Origin: Trichomonas vaginalis G3
Taxonomy: Eukaryota; Parabasalia; Trichomonadida; Trichomonadidae
NCBI RefSeq assembly: GCF_026262505.1
Contig: NC_067205.1
Span: 23,159,585-23,223,584, forward strand
Length of the DNA: 64,000 nt
Direction: 5' to 3'
Shown here: one piece after another, positions 31,081 to 40,296 of the stretch
How the letters are laid out: each line of letters opens with the position of its first letter
Numbering within the stretch: position 1 is the stretch's first letter
Made by a program: the position numbers and the translations under genes
Notes under the pieces: model-generated
Seen by the model: only the letters and a program-made list of their open reading frames with translations
Databases searched by the model: none
Told to the model about the DNA's origin: nothing

Positions 31081-32715
31081 TCATGTACGACCATCTTTGT
31101 CTTTAGCATTGATATCTGCTCCATTTGAAATAAGAATTTCGGCTGTTTCTTTACTATTATCACTGGCTGCATCATGAAGAGGGGTATATCCATATTTAGT
31201 TTTAGCATTGATATCTGCTCCATTTGAAATAAGAATTTCGGCTGTTTCTTTACTATTATCACTGGCTGCATCATGAAGAGGGGTACATCCATATTTGTCT
31301 TTAGCATTGATATCTGCTCCATTTGAAATAAGAATTTCGGCTGTTTCTTTACTATTATCTCTGGCTGCGTAATGAAGAGGGGTACATCCATATTTGTCTT
31401 TAGCATTGATATCTGCTCCATTTGAAATAAGAATTTCGGCTGTTTCTTTACTATTATCTCTGGCTGCATCATGAAGAGGGGTACATCCATATTTGTCTTT
31501 AGCATTGATATCTGCTCCATTTGAAATAAGAATTTCGGCTGTTTCTTTACTATTATCTCTGGCTGCATCATGAAGAGGGGTACATCCATATTTGTCTTTA
31601 GCATTGATATCTGCTCCATTTGAAATAAGAATTTCGGCTGTTTCTTTGCTACCATCTATGGCTGCCCAATGAAGAGGGGTTGCTTCATATTCGTTTTTAG
31701 CATTGATATCTGCATCATTTGAAATAAAATATTCTAAAAGTGATGAAAGATGGAAATTCGGAGAATAAACAAAACATGCGTTGATGTCATTTGTTTGATC
31801 CAAGTAAACTAAAAATGATTGAAGATTATTGTATTGAGAGCACATTTCTAAATCAATTTCTATGTTGTGTTCATTCATCAAAAATGTGACAAAATCGATA
31901 TTGTGTGATATAATTGCATATTTCATGCATATCTTATCTGGTTTTTGTACTTTCAAGCATTCATTCATAATGTCTTGATTTCCACTCAAAAACGAAAATC
32001 TAAGACAATCTGGAGTGATTTCTGATTGAAATTTCGTTATTAAAAACTTAAAACAATCAGCAGATCCATGATAACAGCATAATTCAAGTAACGAAAGACC
32101 TTCAGCTGAATATGGATATAAATCACTTTTTAATTCTTGATTTTTATCAAATCCTTCTCTTTCTGTAAAGGTTATCAATGATATTTTGTCATCATCCATA
32201 ATAGATCTGTAAATTGTATTTTGTTCGTGAATATCAGATGAATAATGAGAATCTTCAAAATCGTTAAAACTTTTTTGCCCGTTTTCATTCAATACAATAT
32301 TGTATTCTTTGTAGAAAAGGTAATTAAAAACCATGTTGATTTTGTTGACCTGATTTAGATGGTATTCGTCAACAATTTGTTTGGCAATCGCTAAATATGA
32401 CTTCATGTAGCGGTTGTTATAAATTGAAAGTTCGGATATATCATTGATAATCACATCAGGCTGAATTTGATAAGAGTCAATCAGGTTTTGTCTGATTTTT
32501 TTGTATAATGCGTTTAATTTTTCTTCGTCATTTGTTTTCAGCCTGTACAAAGCATTGTAGACATCATTATATCCTGCAAAAATCTCCATCAATTTGTCAT
32601 AATGAGTTTGGTTAGTTTCTCCCTTTGTTAACATTTTCCAATTTTCCACCAAAAATTTTTTAAGGGGGTAGGTTTGATTCAAATGCTGTTCGGCATTAGA
32701 ATTAAAAATAATCAT
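31081..32715 (-). CDS. DUF3447-type ankyrin-repeat protein, intact
   Basis: The 544-residue product has an N-terminal helical region (LFYNNRY-like: ISELSIYNNRYMKSYLAIA) and a DUF3447-like middle (LSLLELCCYHGSADCFKFL), the large trichomonad family architecture. Residues about 333-544 are six almost identical 33-residue ankyrin repeats, each GADINAKDKYGCTPLH.AA plus DNSKETAEILISN. A partial seventh ends abruptly at GRT-stop. The product is probably a cytosolic protein-binding scaffold, partner unknown. The near identity of repeats at DNA level indicates recent expansion or homogenisation. Terminal inverted repeats frame the gene. Confidence 0.85.
   Translation of the reverse strand: MIIFNSNAEQHLNQTYPLKKFLVENWKMLTKGETNQTHYDKLMEIFAGYNDVYNALYRLKTNDEEKLNALYKKIRQNLIDSYQIQPDVIINDISELSIYNNRYMKSYLAIAKQIVDEYHLNQVNKINMVFNYLFYKEYNIVLNENGQKSFNDFEDSHYSSDIHEQNTIYRSIMDDDKISLITFTEREGFDKNQELKSDLYPYSAEGLSLLELCCYHGSADCFKFLITKFQSEITPDCLRFSFLSGNQDIMNECLKVQKPDKICMKYAIISHNIDFVTFLMNEHNIEIDLEMCSQYNNLQSFLVYLDQTNDINACFVYSPNFHLSSLLEYFISNDADINAKNEYEATPLHWAAIDGSKETAEILISNGADINAKDKYGCTPLHDAARDNSKETAEILISNGADINAKDKYGCTPLHDAARDNSKETAEILISNGADINAKDKYGCTPLHYAARDNSKETAEILISNGADINAKDKYGCTPLHDAASDNSKETAEILISNGADINAKTKYGYTPLHDAASDNSKETAEILISNGADINAKDKDGRT
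31084..31716. repeat. 99-bp tandem repeat encoding ankyrin units
   Basis: About six 99-bp units encode one 33-residue ankyrin repeat each. Adjacent units differ at only a few bases (TCTCTGGCTGC against TCACTGGCTGC), apart from the more diverged first unit at about 31617-31716. Confidence 0.92.
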
Positions 32716-32726
32716 TAGTATAATAA

Positions 32727-32788
32727 TTACACTTTTATTGCATTTTTAACAGGCTTCACGCCTGTATAAAAACGTAATAAAAGTGTAA
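32727..32788. repeat. 62-bp imperfect palindrome just upstream of the ankyrin gene
   Basis: TTACACTTTTATT (32727-32739) pairs perfectly with AATAAAAGTGTAA (32776-32788). The centre is ACAGGC-TTCAC-GCCTGT. The left half is the outer inverted repeat of the ankyrin unit. The palindrome ends 12 bases before ATG 32715, so it would lie in or at the promoter. Confidence 0.8.
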
Positions 32789-33076
32789 ATTTCACGATAT
32801 CGTAATTTTACATACAAATTTCGAATTTCGAAAATTTTCAATTTATCAGACAGTAAGGATCCTATTTGGAGAATAATATTCCTCAATTCTAAAATTCAGT
32901 AACCAAATGTGCAAATTGTGAATCATTTAAGGTATGATGGAACACCAATGAGGCATTAGATCAATGTAATACATTAGAAGATTGTGCGGAATGTCTGGTT
33001 AAGAAAATATGAAAATATGAAATGAAAATGAAATATTTCTTTCAATTTTTCATACACCTTTTGTCTATCGTTTGCG

Positions 33077-33097
33077 TAGTGGTGCTTCGCGCCGCTA
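33077..33097. repeat. GC-rich triloop hairpin 1 (9-bp stem with two G-T pairs)
   Basis: TAGTGGTGC-TTC-GCGCCGCTA. As RNA the stem closes fully using two G-U pairs. It lies in an otherwise AT-rich spacer. Confidence 0.6.
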
Positions 33098-33250
33098 ATC
33101 ATATTTTGAGAACAACTTTGGTTGTTTGTTCGGCAAAGCTATTTCAACAAATTACGATTTGCAATCAGATATGATGTAATAATATCAGATTGATTTATGA
33201 CTTTTGATGATAAATAATTATTAAATATTTTGAAAAGTTATTTTTTTTTC

Positions 33251-33285
33251 GCTATTTGATTGGCGCAAAGCGCCAATCAAATAGC
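33251..33285. repeat. Perfect 35-bp hairpin 2 (16-bp stem, AAA loop)
   Basis: GCTATTTGATTGGCGC, loop AAA, GCGCCAATCAAATAGC. The stem has no mismatch. It lies between genes 31081-32715 and 33642-35057. Confidence 0.9.
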
Positions 33286-33433
33286 TCAAATTAATATTGT
33301 GATATTATTTCAGATATGATGAAAATTTTTGAGTGAAAACTATCAAAACTAAGTCTTAAAAAATCGATATTTAAAAATGATTTTTGATTGTTACACTACT
33401 TGCGAAAAAATGTCGATTAATCTTCTATATATA

Positions 33434-33468
33434 TCATCTATCGGCGCGCGGAGCGCGCCGATAGATGA
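33434..33468. repeat. Perfect 35-bp hairpin 3 (16-bp stem, GGA loop)
   Basis: TCATCTATCGGCGCGC, loop GGA, GCGCGCCGATAGATGA. It has the same stem and loop size as hairpin 2 but a different sequence, 183 bases further on. It lies 173 bases past the stop of the gene at 33642-35057. The remaining spacer 32789-33641 shows no gene. Confidence 0.9.
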
Positions 33469-33641
33469 ATGAAAAGGCTTATAAAGTACTAAATCATTAA
33501 AGCAGTATAAGAAATAACTCAGATATGAGAGAACTATTCTCAAATGTGTTTTCATTCAGAAATGATGATAGTTCACATATATGTTTGTTATTTAAATAAA
33601 ATAAAGCTTTTAAAAAACTATTTGCATGAAATAGATATTTT

Positions 33642-35057
33642 TTAAGCTGTTAATGGCTGCAATTTGTCATCATTTGCTTCCTTCTTCCCTCTTGGTACAT
33701 AACACTTTTTAATAAGGCAATAAAATAGTAATATCAATGCAAGAGGTACAATAGCACAACAAGCATAAATAGAATACAAAATCACTTTTAGCCAGGTTTG
33801 ATCTTCCTCATTCCATTCGTCGTTAAGATTCTTTGAACCGTTTTCAGCGATAAGATATGCTCTGAAATTATTTGAATAGATGGTGTTTCGAATAACATAA
33901 GGATTATCTGATTTTCCTCCAACTTTAAACTTGATACTTGAATTCTTATTTGGAGTATCGATTACAGCAACAACGGAATTTTGATATTTATCCTTTGGAG
34001 TAGTAGCAGCTCCATTTTCATCATAAAATTTTGCATACTTACGATAACTAACTTGGATATCTCCATCATTTGCAACAGCATAGACGCATAATTTGGAATT
34101 ATCGTAGAAATTTAGTGTGTAACTTTTACTTCCGATTATTGTAACATCTTCTTTGCAGTGCAAAACATTTGATGCGTTTTTAATAATAACAAATGATATA
34201 TTATCGTATCCTGTAATTCTCAAATATGAATCGGATAAAAATGACCATCCTACAACTTTTTGATAATCACCTTGATGGAATGTCTCTGAATACGTTCCGC
34301 AGGAAATATGGAACCTTGCATATTTAAGACCGAAAGAAATCATATACGAATTAGCTGGAATGCTCAAATTATATGATTCTTTAACATTTACATTATAATT
34401 TCCGTATCTAAAGTCAACAATGTCATCAATAATTAAATATGATTCCAATGAAGAATCATATAATGGAACGCAATAAAAATCAGCTTCAGATTTTTGTCTA
34501 TCTTTGTTTATACCAAATGAATATTCACTGCGAGTATCATATTGGACTTGAAGCATTGCAGTTGTATAATTTAATGAAAGTTGTAGAGTATCCCATTTAA
34601 TGAATGATTTTTCATCCAAAATGTAACTCGTGAATATATGAAACGTGTATCTTCTTTCAGATGTATAGAAATTTGATTTTGGCATTTGAGAATTAGCAAA
34701 TGCAAAGCATGCGATTTTTGCCATCTGATATGAAGACTTTATTTCAACCCAATCATCTATGTTTTTGTTAAGAATAAAGTCTAAAGAATCGCATTGACCT
34801 TTTTCAATTTGAATAAAAGAATAATTTAGAAAGTTTCCATTTGAAGTTATTTTTAATGATGTTGGATTCGTGTAGATCTTTTTAAGAGGATGATCGTTGT
34901 AAATGAAATTTTCTGTATTTGGAAAGATGACAAAAGAATCGAAATTATCTTTCGAAACAAACGACAGCTGTAACTCTGAAGATACAAAATCTGAATAGGA
35001 TCCAGGTACAGCAATCTCTTTGGCAAGAGCAAATGTAGCTAAATATGAGGCAAACAT
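33642..35057 (-). CDS. Type I surface membrane protein (family shared with 40500-42227)
   Basis: The product has 471 residues: signal peptide (MFASYLATFALA), a roughly 410-residue extracellular beta-rich region with many N-glycosylation sequons, one membrane segment at about 426-449 (IVPLALILLFYCLI), and a 22-residue basic then acidic tail ending QLQPLTA-like. The extracellular part resembles the 575-residue protein at 40500-42227. Compare CKEDVTIIGSKSYTLNFYD with CNAIVTLSGKKSFKLELKG, and ESYLIIDD with ESYLTINP. Function is unknown; adhesion or sensing is inference. The stop is in a TTAAAAAA context. Confidence 0.8.
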   Translation of the reverse strand: MFASYLATFALAKEIAVPGSYSDFVSSELQLSFVSKDNFDSFVIFPNTENFIYNDHPLKKIYTNPTSLKITSNGNFLNYSFIQIEKGQCDSLDFILNKNIDDWVEIKSSYQMAKIACFAFANSQMPKSNFYTSERRYTFHIFTSYILDEKSFIKWDTLQLSLNYTTAMLQVQYDTRSEYSFGINKDRQKSEADFYCVPLYDSSLESYLIIDDIVDFRYGNYNVNVKESYNLSIPANSYMISFGLKYARFHISCGTYSETFHQGDYQKVVGWSFLSDSYLRITGYDNISFVIIKNASNVLHCKEDVTIIGSKSYTLNFYDNSKLCVYAVANDGDIQVSYRKYAKFYDENGAATTPKDKYQNSVVAVIDTPNKNSSIKFKVGGKSDNPYVIRNTIYSNNFRAYLIAENGSKNLNDEWNEEDQTWLKVILYSIYACCAIVPLALILLFYCLIKKCYVPRGKKEANDDKLQPLTA

Positions 35058-35061
35058 TTAT

Positions 35062-35068
35062 AAAATGA
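35062..35068 (-). promoter_or_regulatory. Initiator element of the surface protein gene
   Basis: The minus strand reads TCATTTTATA directly before ATG 35057. It matches the trichomonad Inr and supports the chosen start. Confidence 0.65.
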
Positions 35069-35600
35069 TAAAACAATGAAAAAAATTGGATCATGGAAAT
35101 TCAGACGACAGTTTATTTTGCAAGAATCAGAAAATTTGGCGGTTGATTGATGAATCAGACTTTATAAAATTAACCATTTTATTGATGATAATGTTGTCAT
35201 TATTATCATTATTACAGATCCATAGAATTCTGAATTTGTTTACAAAATGTTCAAAACGATAAAAAAACGTACATTTTTCTTTTTATTCCCATCGTCAAAA
35301 TTTATTACAATAGTGTCATACCGGATATATTTCCATCATACGGTATTTTCTTCTAAAATATTGATTTCTTTCTTTATAATTACGCTGTGAAGGGAAATAT
35401 ATCATGTATTGATCCTCATTTCATTGGCAAAAATAGTATATACAGATTTTGTAGAATTATCCATTGCATTCCATAATAAACAAGTAATTCGATGAGATGA
35501 TTTTCTTATATAAAAAAATGTATTAAAGGAAATTCTCTCGCAATCATCTAAAATTGTCTGGAAAATTTTTCATCATTCTTCATCATTCCTAAATAAAAAC

Positions 35601-36215
35601 AAATAAATTAATTAAAGAATATATAATTTAAAATTTTTATATTCTATATTTATAAAGCATGAAAACAAATAATGCTATCTTAGCTACCATATAGCAATAT
35701 ACACATGGAAATTTAATCTAATTTTTCATTAAGAATATATCAAAATTAAAACGGCTCATTCCAAAATAATAACAATTTCAGCTGCAAAAAGTAAACAACT
35801 TTCGGGGAATTTTGGTATGCTAACATTTACTAAAAATGAAGCAAGAGCTGAACATATTTTTCCAGACTTTTCAGAGAATTGAACTCAGGCTCAATTCTCT
35901 GAAACAGTCCGAAGAAAAATGAAAGTCTGTCACAGCTTTCAATGATTAGATCGATTCTAACGGAACCTAAAAATCGAGAATTGAAAAATCTCAACAGACT
36001 TTGAAATTCTTCTCTAACGAATTTGCATTTGAAGTAAGCTCAGATTATTATTGCAATTTTTATGTGTTCAGATTATTAAATAAAGAAATTAAAGAATAGA
36101 AATTTTATATTTTATTATTCTATATTAATAAATCATGAAAAAAACAAGTGCTGTCTTCACTATCATATCGCAATATACACATGGAAATTTAATCTAATTT
36201 TTCATTAATAATATT
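35601..36215. repeat. Two diverged direct repeats of about 140 bp
   Basis: 35601-35739 and about 36079-36215 share long stretches (AATATACACATGGAAATTTAATCTAATTTTTCATTA, quoted only by its position at the 3' end, and TTCTATATTxATAAAxCATGAAAA). A weaker relative lies near 42530-42605. The remainder of 35058-36444 has no recognised gene. The 66-codon frame at 36223-36423 lacks any family signal. Confidence 0.7.
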
Positions 36216-36444
36216 TCATTTTGTGGTTTTGATGAAACACAAGAATTATAATGGTCAATATCAGCTGAACCAAGCATACACTGATAAAATGCATTGTTTG
36301 CAAAACCTCTTGAATAAACATGTTCAAGAAAAGTCCACATTCCTTTTGATGTGGTCGAAATCCACTTCACAGCAGACTTTAACGACTTCTGTGATAGATC
36401 AGATTGTTCGTAAAGTTTTGTGAACTGATATTCAAGTTCCCAAT

Positions 36445-37542
36445 TTAAAAATGACGGATTATCTTTATATCAGCGTAAAATTGCTTGTAATCGGACAATC
36501 CTTTGTTCATATAATACAGTCTGAAGGAAGGGTTGTTGTCGTGCTTCGGAGAAACAGCTGGATTGCTTAAAGCAATTATTTCAAGATTCTTGGAATTAAA
36601 GAACGGCATGAGCATATCAAGGTGCACATGTGCTCCTAGTAAGTAATCTGGTTGTTTTTCTTCAAATACTTGTGAAATTTGGTTGATATGATAATCATAC
36701 CAAGAATTCTTCTTTTCAGCGTAGTTAACGCCTGGCTGTATATGGAAAAGTATTAATGTCTTGTATTCTGTGTTCATTATATTCTTTAACCATGAAATCT
36801 GGCCGTATAAATCTGATTCTGTCAAATTTCTTCTTTTTGAGTAAATAACGGAGTTCAAGGATATAACGCGTAGATTGGCCTTTGGATAGTCATAGTAATA
36901 ATAGCCTCCTTTTTCGAAAGTTTCCCTTTGTTGATCTGTCAAATAAGATCCCAAAATTTTTGAAGTGTTCATGAATGTTTCTATATCTGAATTGTAGCCT
37001 CCATAGTTGGGATCGTACTCCGCATTGCCCAAATTTAAAATAAATGGAACTTTTGGATATAAATTTTTAAGATTCGTTGTAATTCTTGATAAATCTTCTT
37101 GTATCGTCTTGTACGTATGATTGTATGTCCATGTATATGTTGAATCTCCTCCAAACACAATGAATTTAGGTTTTGGAGCGATATTTTTAAGGTTTTCAAA
37201 GAACGATTCAACTAATTCATGGGGAGCTTCACATCCATATTGCCCAAAAGTGAAATTTAGTCCATTTGGATTAATATTTTCATGACAATTCTTTTGGCGA
37301 GATTTGGTATAGACGTATTCATGATCAATATGTATATCATTGAAGTATATGAAGTAATTATCTGAGGGGTTAAGAAAATAATGTAATAACACAAATATTA
37401 TTACAAATAAACCTACGATAGCGCAAAATATATATGAAATTAGACCCCATTTTGTTGGGGTAGCCTTGTTTTCGGCTTGTTTTGGTTTTGTTGGTTTTTC
37501 AATCAATGGATCTTCTTCCGTGCTGTCATAGGAGTCACTCAT
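36445..37542 (-). CDS. Acid-sphingomyelinase-like metallophosphoesterase, membrane-anchored, altered active site
   Basis: The 365-residue product has an acidic cytosolic tail with a dileucine-like EEDPLI and one membrane segment at 34-57. A lumenal/extracellular calcineurin-like phosphoesterase domain follows. Metal-site motifs in order are NDIHID (68-73), GGDS (131-134), GNAE (172-175), H267 in FHIQPG, and HVH (305-307) followed by LDML. YGCEAP fits the acid sphingomyelinase/SMPDL3/endopolyphosphatase branch. The GNH(E/D) His, which normally acts as proton donor, is Ala174, so activity may be reduced, changed or lost. The other metal ligands look present. The stop is in TTTTTAAATT. Confidence 0.8.
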   Translation of the reverse strand: MSDSYDSTEEDPLIEKPTKPKQAENKATPTKWGLISYIFCAIVGLFVIIFVLLHYFLNPSDNYFIYFNDIHIDHEYVYTKSRQKNCHENINPNGLNFTFGQYGCEAPHELVESFFENLKNIAPKPKFIVFGGDSTYTWTYNHTYKTIQEDLSRITTNLKNLYPKVPFILNLGNAEYDPNYGGYNSDIETFMNTSKILGSYLTDQQRETFEKGGYYYYDYPKANLRVISLNSVIYSKRRNLTESDLYGQISWLKNIMNTEYKTLILFHIQPGVNYAEKKNSWYDYHINQISQVFEEKQPDYLLGAHVHLDMLMPFFNSKNLEIIALSNPAVSPKHDNNPSFRLYYMNKGLSDYKQFYADIKIIRHF

Positions 37543-38267
37543 TCAGAATTTTGGGGATCAAAAAAATTCTTATTCAATTTTTGAATGGTCTCAACAAAAA
37601 TAATAATACCACTATACGATGTTTAATAAGAATTTACTTGGAAAACTTTTGTGAGTAAAAATTTTGAGAGGTTGCATTGTTTTTAATTGATAACATTTAA
37701 AAAGAAATTGAAGAGACAAATAATAAAGAATTTTCGCTTTAGAAAAAAAGTTAATTCAATAAATATCGACCAAACGAAATAAAAAAAGCAATTCTTCTTT
37801 ATTCAAGAAATGGATAAATCATATATGTAAACTTGTGCCATTGTTTCACTAGTTTCAACACTTCAAAATCTTCTGATTTTCTGATTTTCGAATTCAAATA
37901 ATTTCATGATGATAATATATCAGACAAAACATCATCCATCATAGAGCCTAGTTCAATATTTAATTGTTGTGTGTCCATTTGATAAAAATATGCTTTAAAA
38001 TAAAGAGATTAACACTTTTTTTATTGAAAGTGACTATTTTTATGGTTAATGTCAATGTTTTCAAAAGGGTAAGCGCCTAAAGTTAATAATTTATCTGCAT
38101 TCTTTATTAGAGTTTGCATAGTTTCGCATCCAAATAGTCTCAGACCCTCATGAATCTGAGTATTTGCAATTTTTCTAAGAAGTAAAAGCTTATCAAATAA
38201 AAAAATGTTTATTTTTAATCCTTTTTGATTTTCAATCTACAAGAGAGTTAGAAAATGCTCCTTCCAA
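37543..38267. other. AT-rich intergenic DNA, nothing recognised
   Basis: No gene or clear repeat was identified. Confidence 0.5.
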
Positions 38268-38408
38268 TTATGCAATATTGCATTTATCTTTTTCAGAACC
38301 TTTCTTAGAAGCCTTCTTATCAAGTGGTTTTGGAGGAGGTCTTGAAGAAGGCTTTGGAGAACTATTTGAACTAAGTATATCGGCATATCCGGGTCCGAGA
38401 GAATCTAA
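38268..38408 (-). pseudogene. Stranded C-terminal tail of a surface-type protein
   Basis: On the minus strand about 46 codons read DSLGPGYADILSSNSSPKPS then a Pro/Lys/Ser-rich basic stretch ending KDKCNIA and TAA (38268-38270). The composition resembles short cytosolic tails of trichomonad membrane proteins. The upstream part is absent, because the frame runs straight into minisatellite-like DNA. Confidence 0.45.
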
Positions 38409-38530
38409 TATATAAAGCAGAAGAGAATTTCATAAAGCAGAGATCAATATGAAAAAGAGAATTTTATAAAAGAATGAAAGATATGAAAACAAGGGGAATA
38501 TCATTAAGCAGTGATTGATATAATAGTTAA
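38405..38530. repeat. Degenerate second locus of the 37-bp minisatellite
   Basis: Roughly three and a half units are present, with AGAGAATTTCATAAAGCAG, AGAGAATTTTATAAAAGAA and GGGGAATATCATTAAGCAG spaced about 36-37 bases. GTGATTGATATAATAG matches the core of the array at 21540-22896. The units are more decayed than those of the main array. Confidence 0.7.
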
Positions 38531-38788
38531 GAGAATAGTATTAAGGTCAGGTAAGTGGGGCTTCCAGGCGCGTTGCGCCCTCTAGCCCATAAGAAATTTT
38601 GCCCAAGACCCAAGAGGAGGACCGAACCCCAGCCGACCAGCCGGTGACAAAACCAAAACCGTTGTTATTTACATCATATTAATGGTGTTACTTTTTAAAT
38701 GTCACATTTTGTGTCGCTTTTCACAAATTATATATGTTTTCATGTTTTGTCACTTTTCGGGTAAAAACATTTTTATTATTATATATAA

Positions 38789-39605
38789 ATGAATTTTACA
38801 AAACCACCGTTACCGTTCTTTGGAAATAAGAGTAGATGTAAAGATATTATATTGAGAGAACTTAAGAAACTACCGAATGGTCTAACATTTGTAGATTTGT
38901 TCGGTGGAAGTTTCTAATATCCCATTTATGTCATACCGTATTTCCTGACTCAAAGATTATATGCAATGACTTCGACAACTATATGAACCGTCTCAAACAT
39001 ATTCCAGACACAAACAATATATTGAAAGAGTTAAAAGAAAAGATACCTATAGGTAAGATGGAACGTATACCATTAGATAAGAAAAATATTGTGAGAGAGG
39101 TTTTGAAAAAAGCAGAATATATAGACTGGGATAGTATATCTGCTAGACTATTATATAGTGGTGCTATAAGAGTTCATGACATTGAAACACTTATGTCAAA
39201 AGTTTTATATCTTAACTATACAAATGTTTTCAAAGAGGACATAGAAAAATATATTGAGGGTATAGAGTTTGTGAGATGTCATTGGACAGAGTTGTATGAA
39301 AAATATAAAGACAAGGAAAATGTTTTCTTTATAGTGGACCCGCCGTTCTATAACACATGGGATTTTCAATACCAAGTAGACTGGACTTTGAGAGACTCTT
39401 TAGAACTTTAGACGTTATACATAACCATCCATGCTTTTACTTTACATCCGATAAAAGTGGTTTGGAAACCGTTATGAGATGGTTAGAGGACATACATGAC
39501 TATGAGTTTATATATGACAAGAGAGAATATGAGAGAGGTCCTATAAACTGGAGAAAGTGTCATAACAAAGAAATTTTATTAGTAAGTAAATGTGGTTTGA
39601 AATAG
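38789..39605 (+). pseudogene. DNA adenine-N6 methyltransferase-like part of the Polinton remnant, not whole
   Basis: It begins after TATATATAA with NFTKPPLPFFGNKSR, the AdoMet-binding FxGxK start of D12-class adenine methyltransferases. It also has DLFGGS and the catalytic-type DPPF motif. Such enzymes are known from trichomonad Mavericks and would methylate adenine in DNA. The copy is broken in about two or three places. Confidence 0.6.
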
Positions 39606-39744
39606 GACTATTTGTTTTAGGTTTTTTCCATTGTGTCATTTATTTATTTGACATGGCAGAAAAGTACAGAGAATATGAAGATGAACCAATGCCTGCAAAT
39701 GTTCAGTATATGTACTCGTAAGAGATATTTTTATCTAATATTAA

Positions 39745-40107
39745 ATGGACGCACAGAACTTAGCGAATGCACAGCAACCTGGACAACCAAACCCAGAGAA
39801 TATTCCAAATGAAGTTAGAATACAAACTGCAATGGCAAACTATGGTCAAGTGCCAACAGATGTACAAATGCAAACTGCCATGTCAAATGACGCTGCGTTA
39901 GGTTTGCCACCATGGTATGCAAATATGAGATGGAAAGAGTTTTATACAAACCCTGAAGTGGGATATAAACAACTTTATGCAGATGACGCGAACACAGGAG
40001 TTGACCCAGAATATGTTTTCTACCAGAGGAGAAACAGAATGTATGAGCTCCAGTTAAAGAATGCTATGGAACTCAACAGGAAACGTAAGAGACTAGGCGG
40101 ACATTAG
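39745..40107 (+). CDS. Small Polinton-remnant protein, unknown function
   Basis: The 120-residue product is Gln/Asn/Pro-rich at the N-terminus. It has a short internal repeat (VRIQTAMANYGQVP followed by VQMQTAMSNDAALG) and a basic C-terminus (NRKRKRLGGH). No known domain is recognised. It is adjacent to the 56-codon gene 18 bases downstream. Confidence 0.55.
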   Translation: MDAQNLANAQQPGQPNPENIPNEVRIQTAMANYGQVPTDVQMQTAMSNDAALGLPPWYANMRWKEFYTNPEVGYKQLYADDANTGVDPEYVFYQRRNRMYELQLKNAMELNRKRKRLGGH

Positions 40108-40125
40108 ATTTTTACATATAGTAAA

Positions 40126-40296
40126 ATGGGTTTCTTCAGTAAGATAGGAAACTTCTTTCGAAATGTTGGAAGAGGTATATGGAATGGAATAAAATCTGTC
40201 GGAAGAGGAGTATGGAACGGTGTCAAAAATATTGGTAAAAGAGTAGGTCAGTTCGTTGGTATTATACCTAAAGAGAAAATTTCGGATATAACATGA
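40126..40296 (+). CDS. 56-residue glycine/aromatic repeat protein of the Polinton remnant
   Basis: This frame is too short for most gene callers. The start is ATG after AGTAAA. The product has a repeated motif (NFFRNVGRGIWNGIK, SVGRGVWNGVK, NIGKRVGQFVG) with basic and aromatic residues spaced as in an amphipathic helix. The role is unknown. Confidence 0.5.
   Translation: MGFFSKIGNFFRNVGRGIWNGIKSVGRGVWNGVKNIGKRVGQFVGIIPKEKISDIT

Larger units (their letters stand above)
31004..32762. repeat. TIR-like inverted repeats bracketing the intact ankyrin gene
   Basis: 31004-31038 reads inward GTCGCGAAGCATGTTAAAAG then TGCAATAAAAGT. The reverse complement of 32727-32762 reads GGCGTGAAGCCTGTTAAAAA then TGCAATAAAAGT. 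About 30 of 36 positions match. The inner edges are about 43 bases past the stop and 12 bases before the ATG of the gene, so the pair frames it tightly. Whether these are transposon ends, a gene-cassette boundary or paired regulatory elements is unknown. Confidence 0.65.

Noticed and set aside
31065-31655. Second repetitive frame across the ankyrin array
   Set aside because: It is an alternate-frame reading of 99-bp units (a multiple of 3), so every frame looks repetitive. The ankyrin frame is the real one.
33251-33468. Perfect hairpins as bacterial-type intrinsic terminators
   Set aside because: They lack a following T-run, the genome is eukaryotic, and genes here use TAAA-type 3' signals instead.
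36223-36423. 66-codon frame as a gene
   Set aside because: It follows a dispersed direct repeat, has no family signal and no initiator. It may be a gene scrap but cannot be supported.
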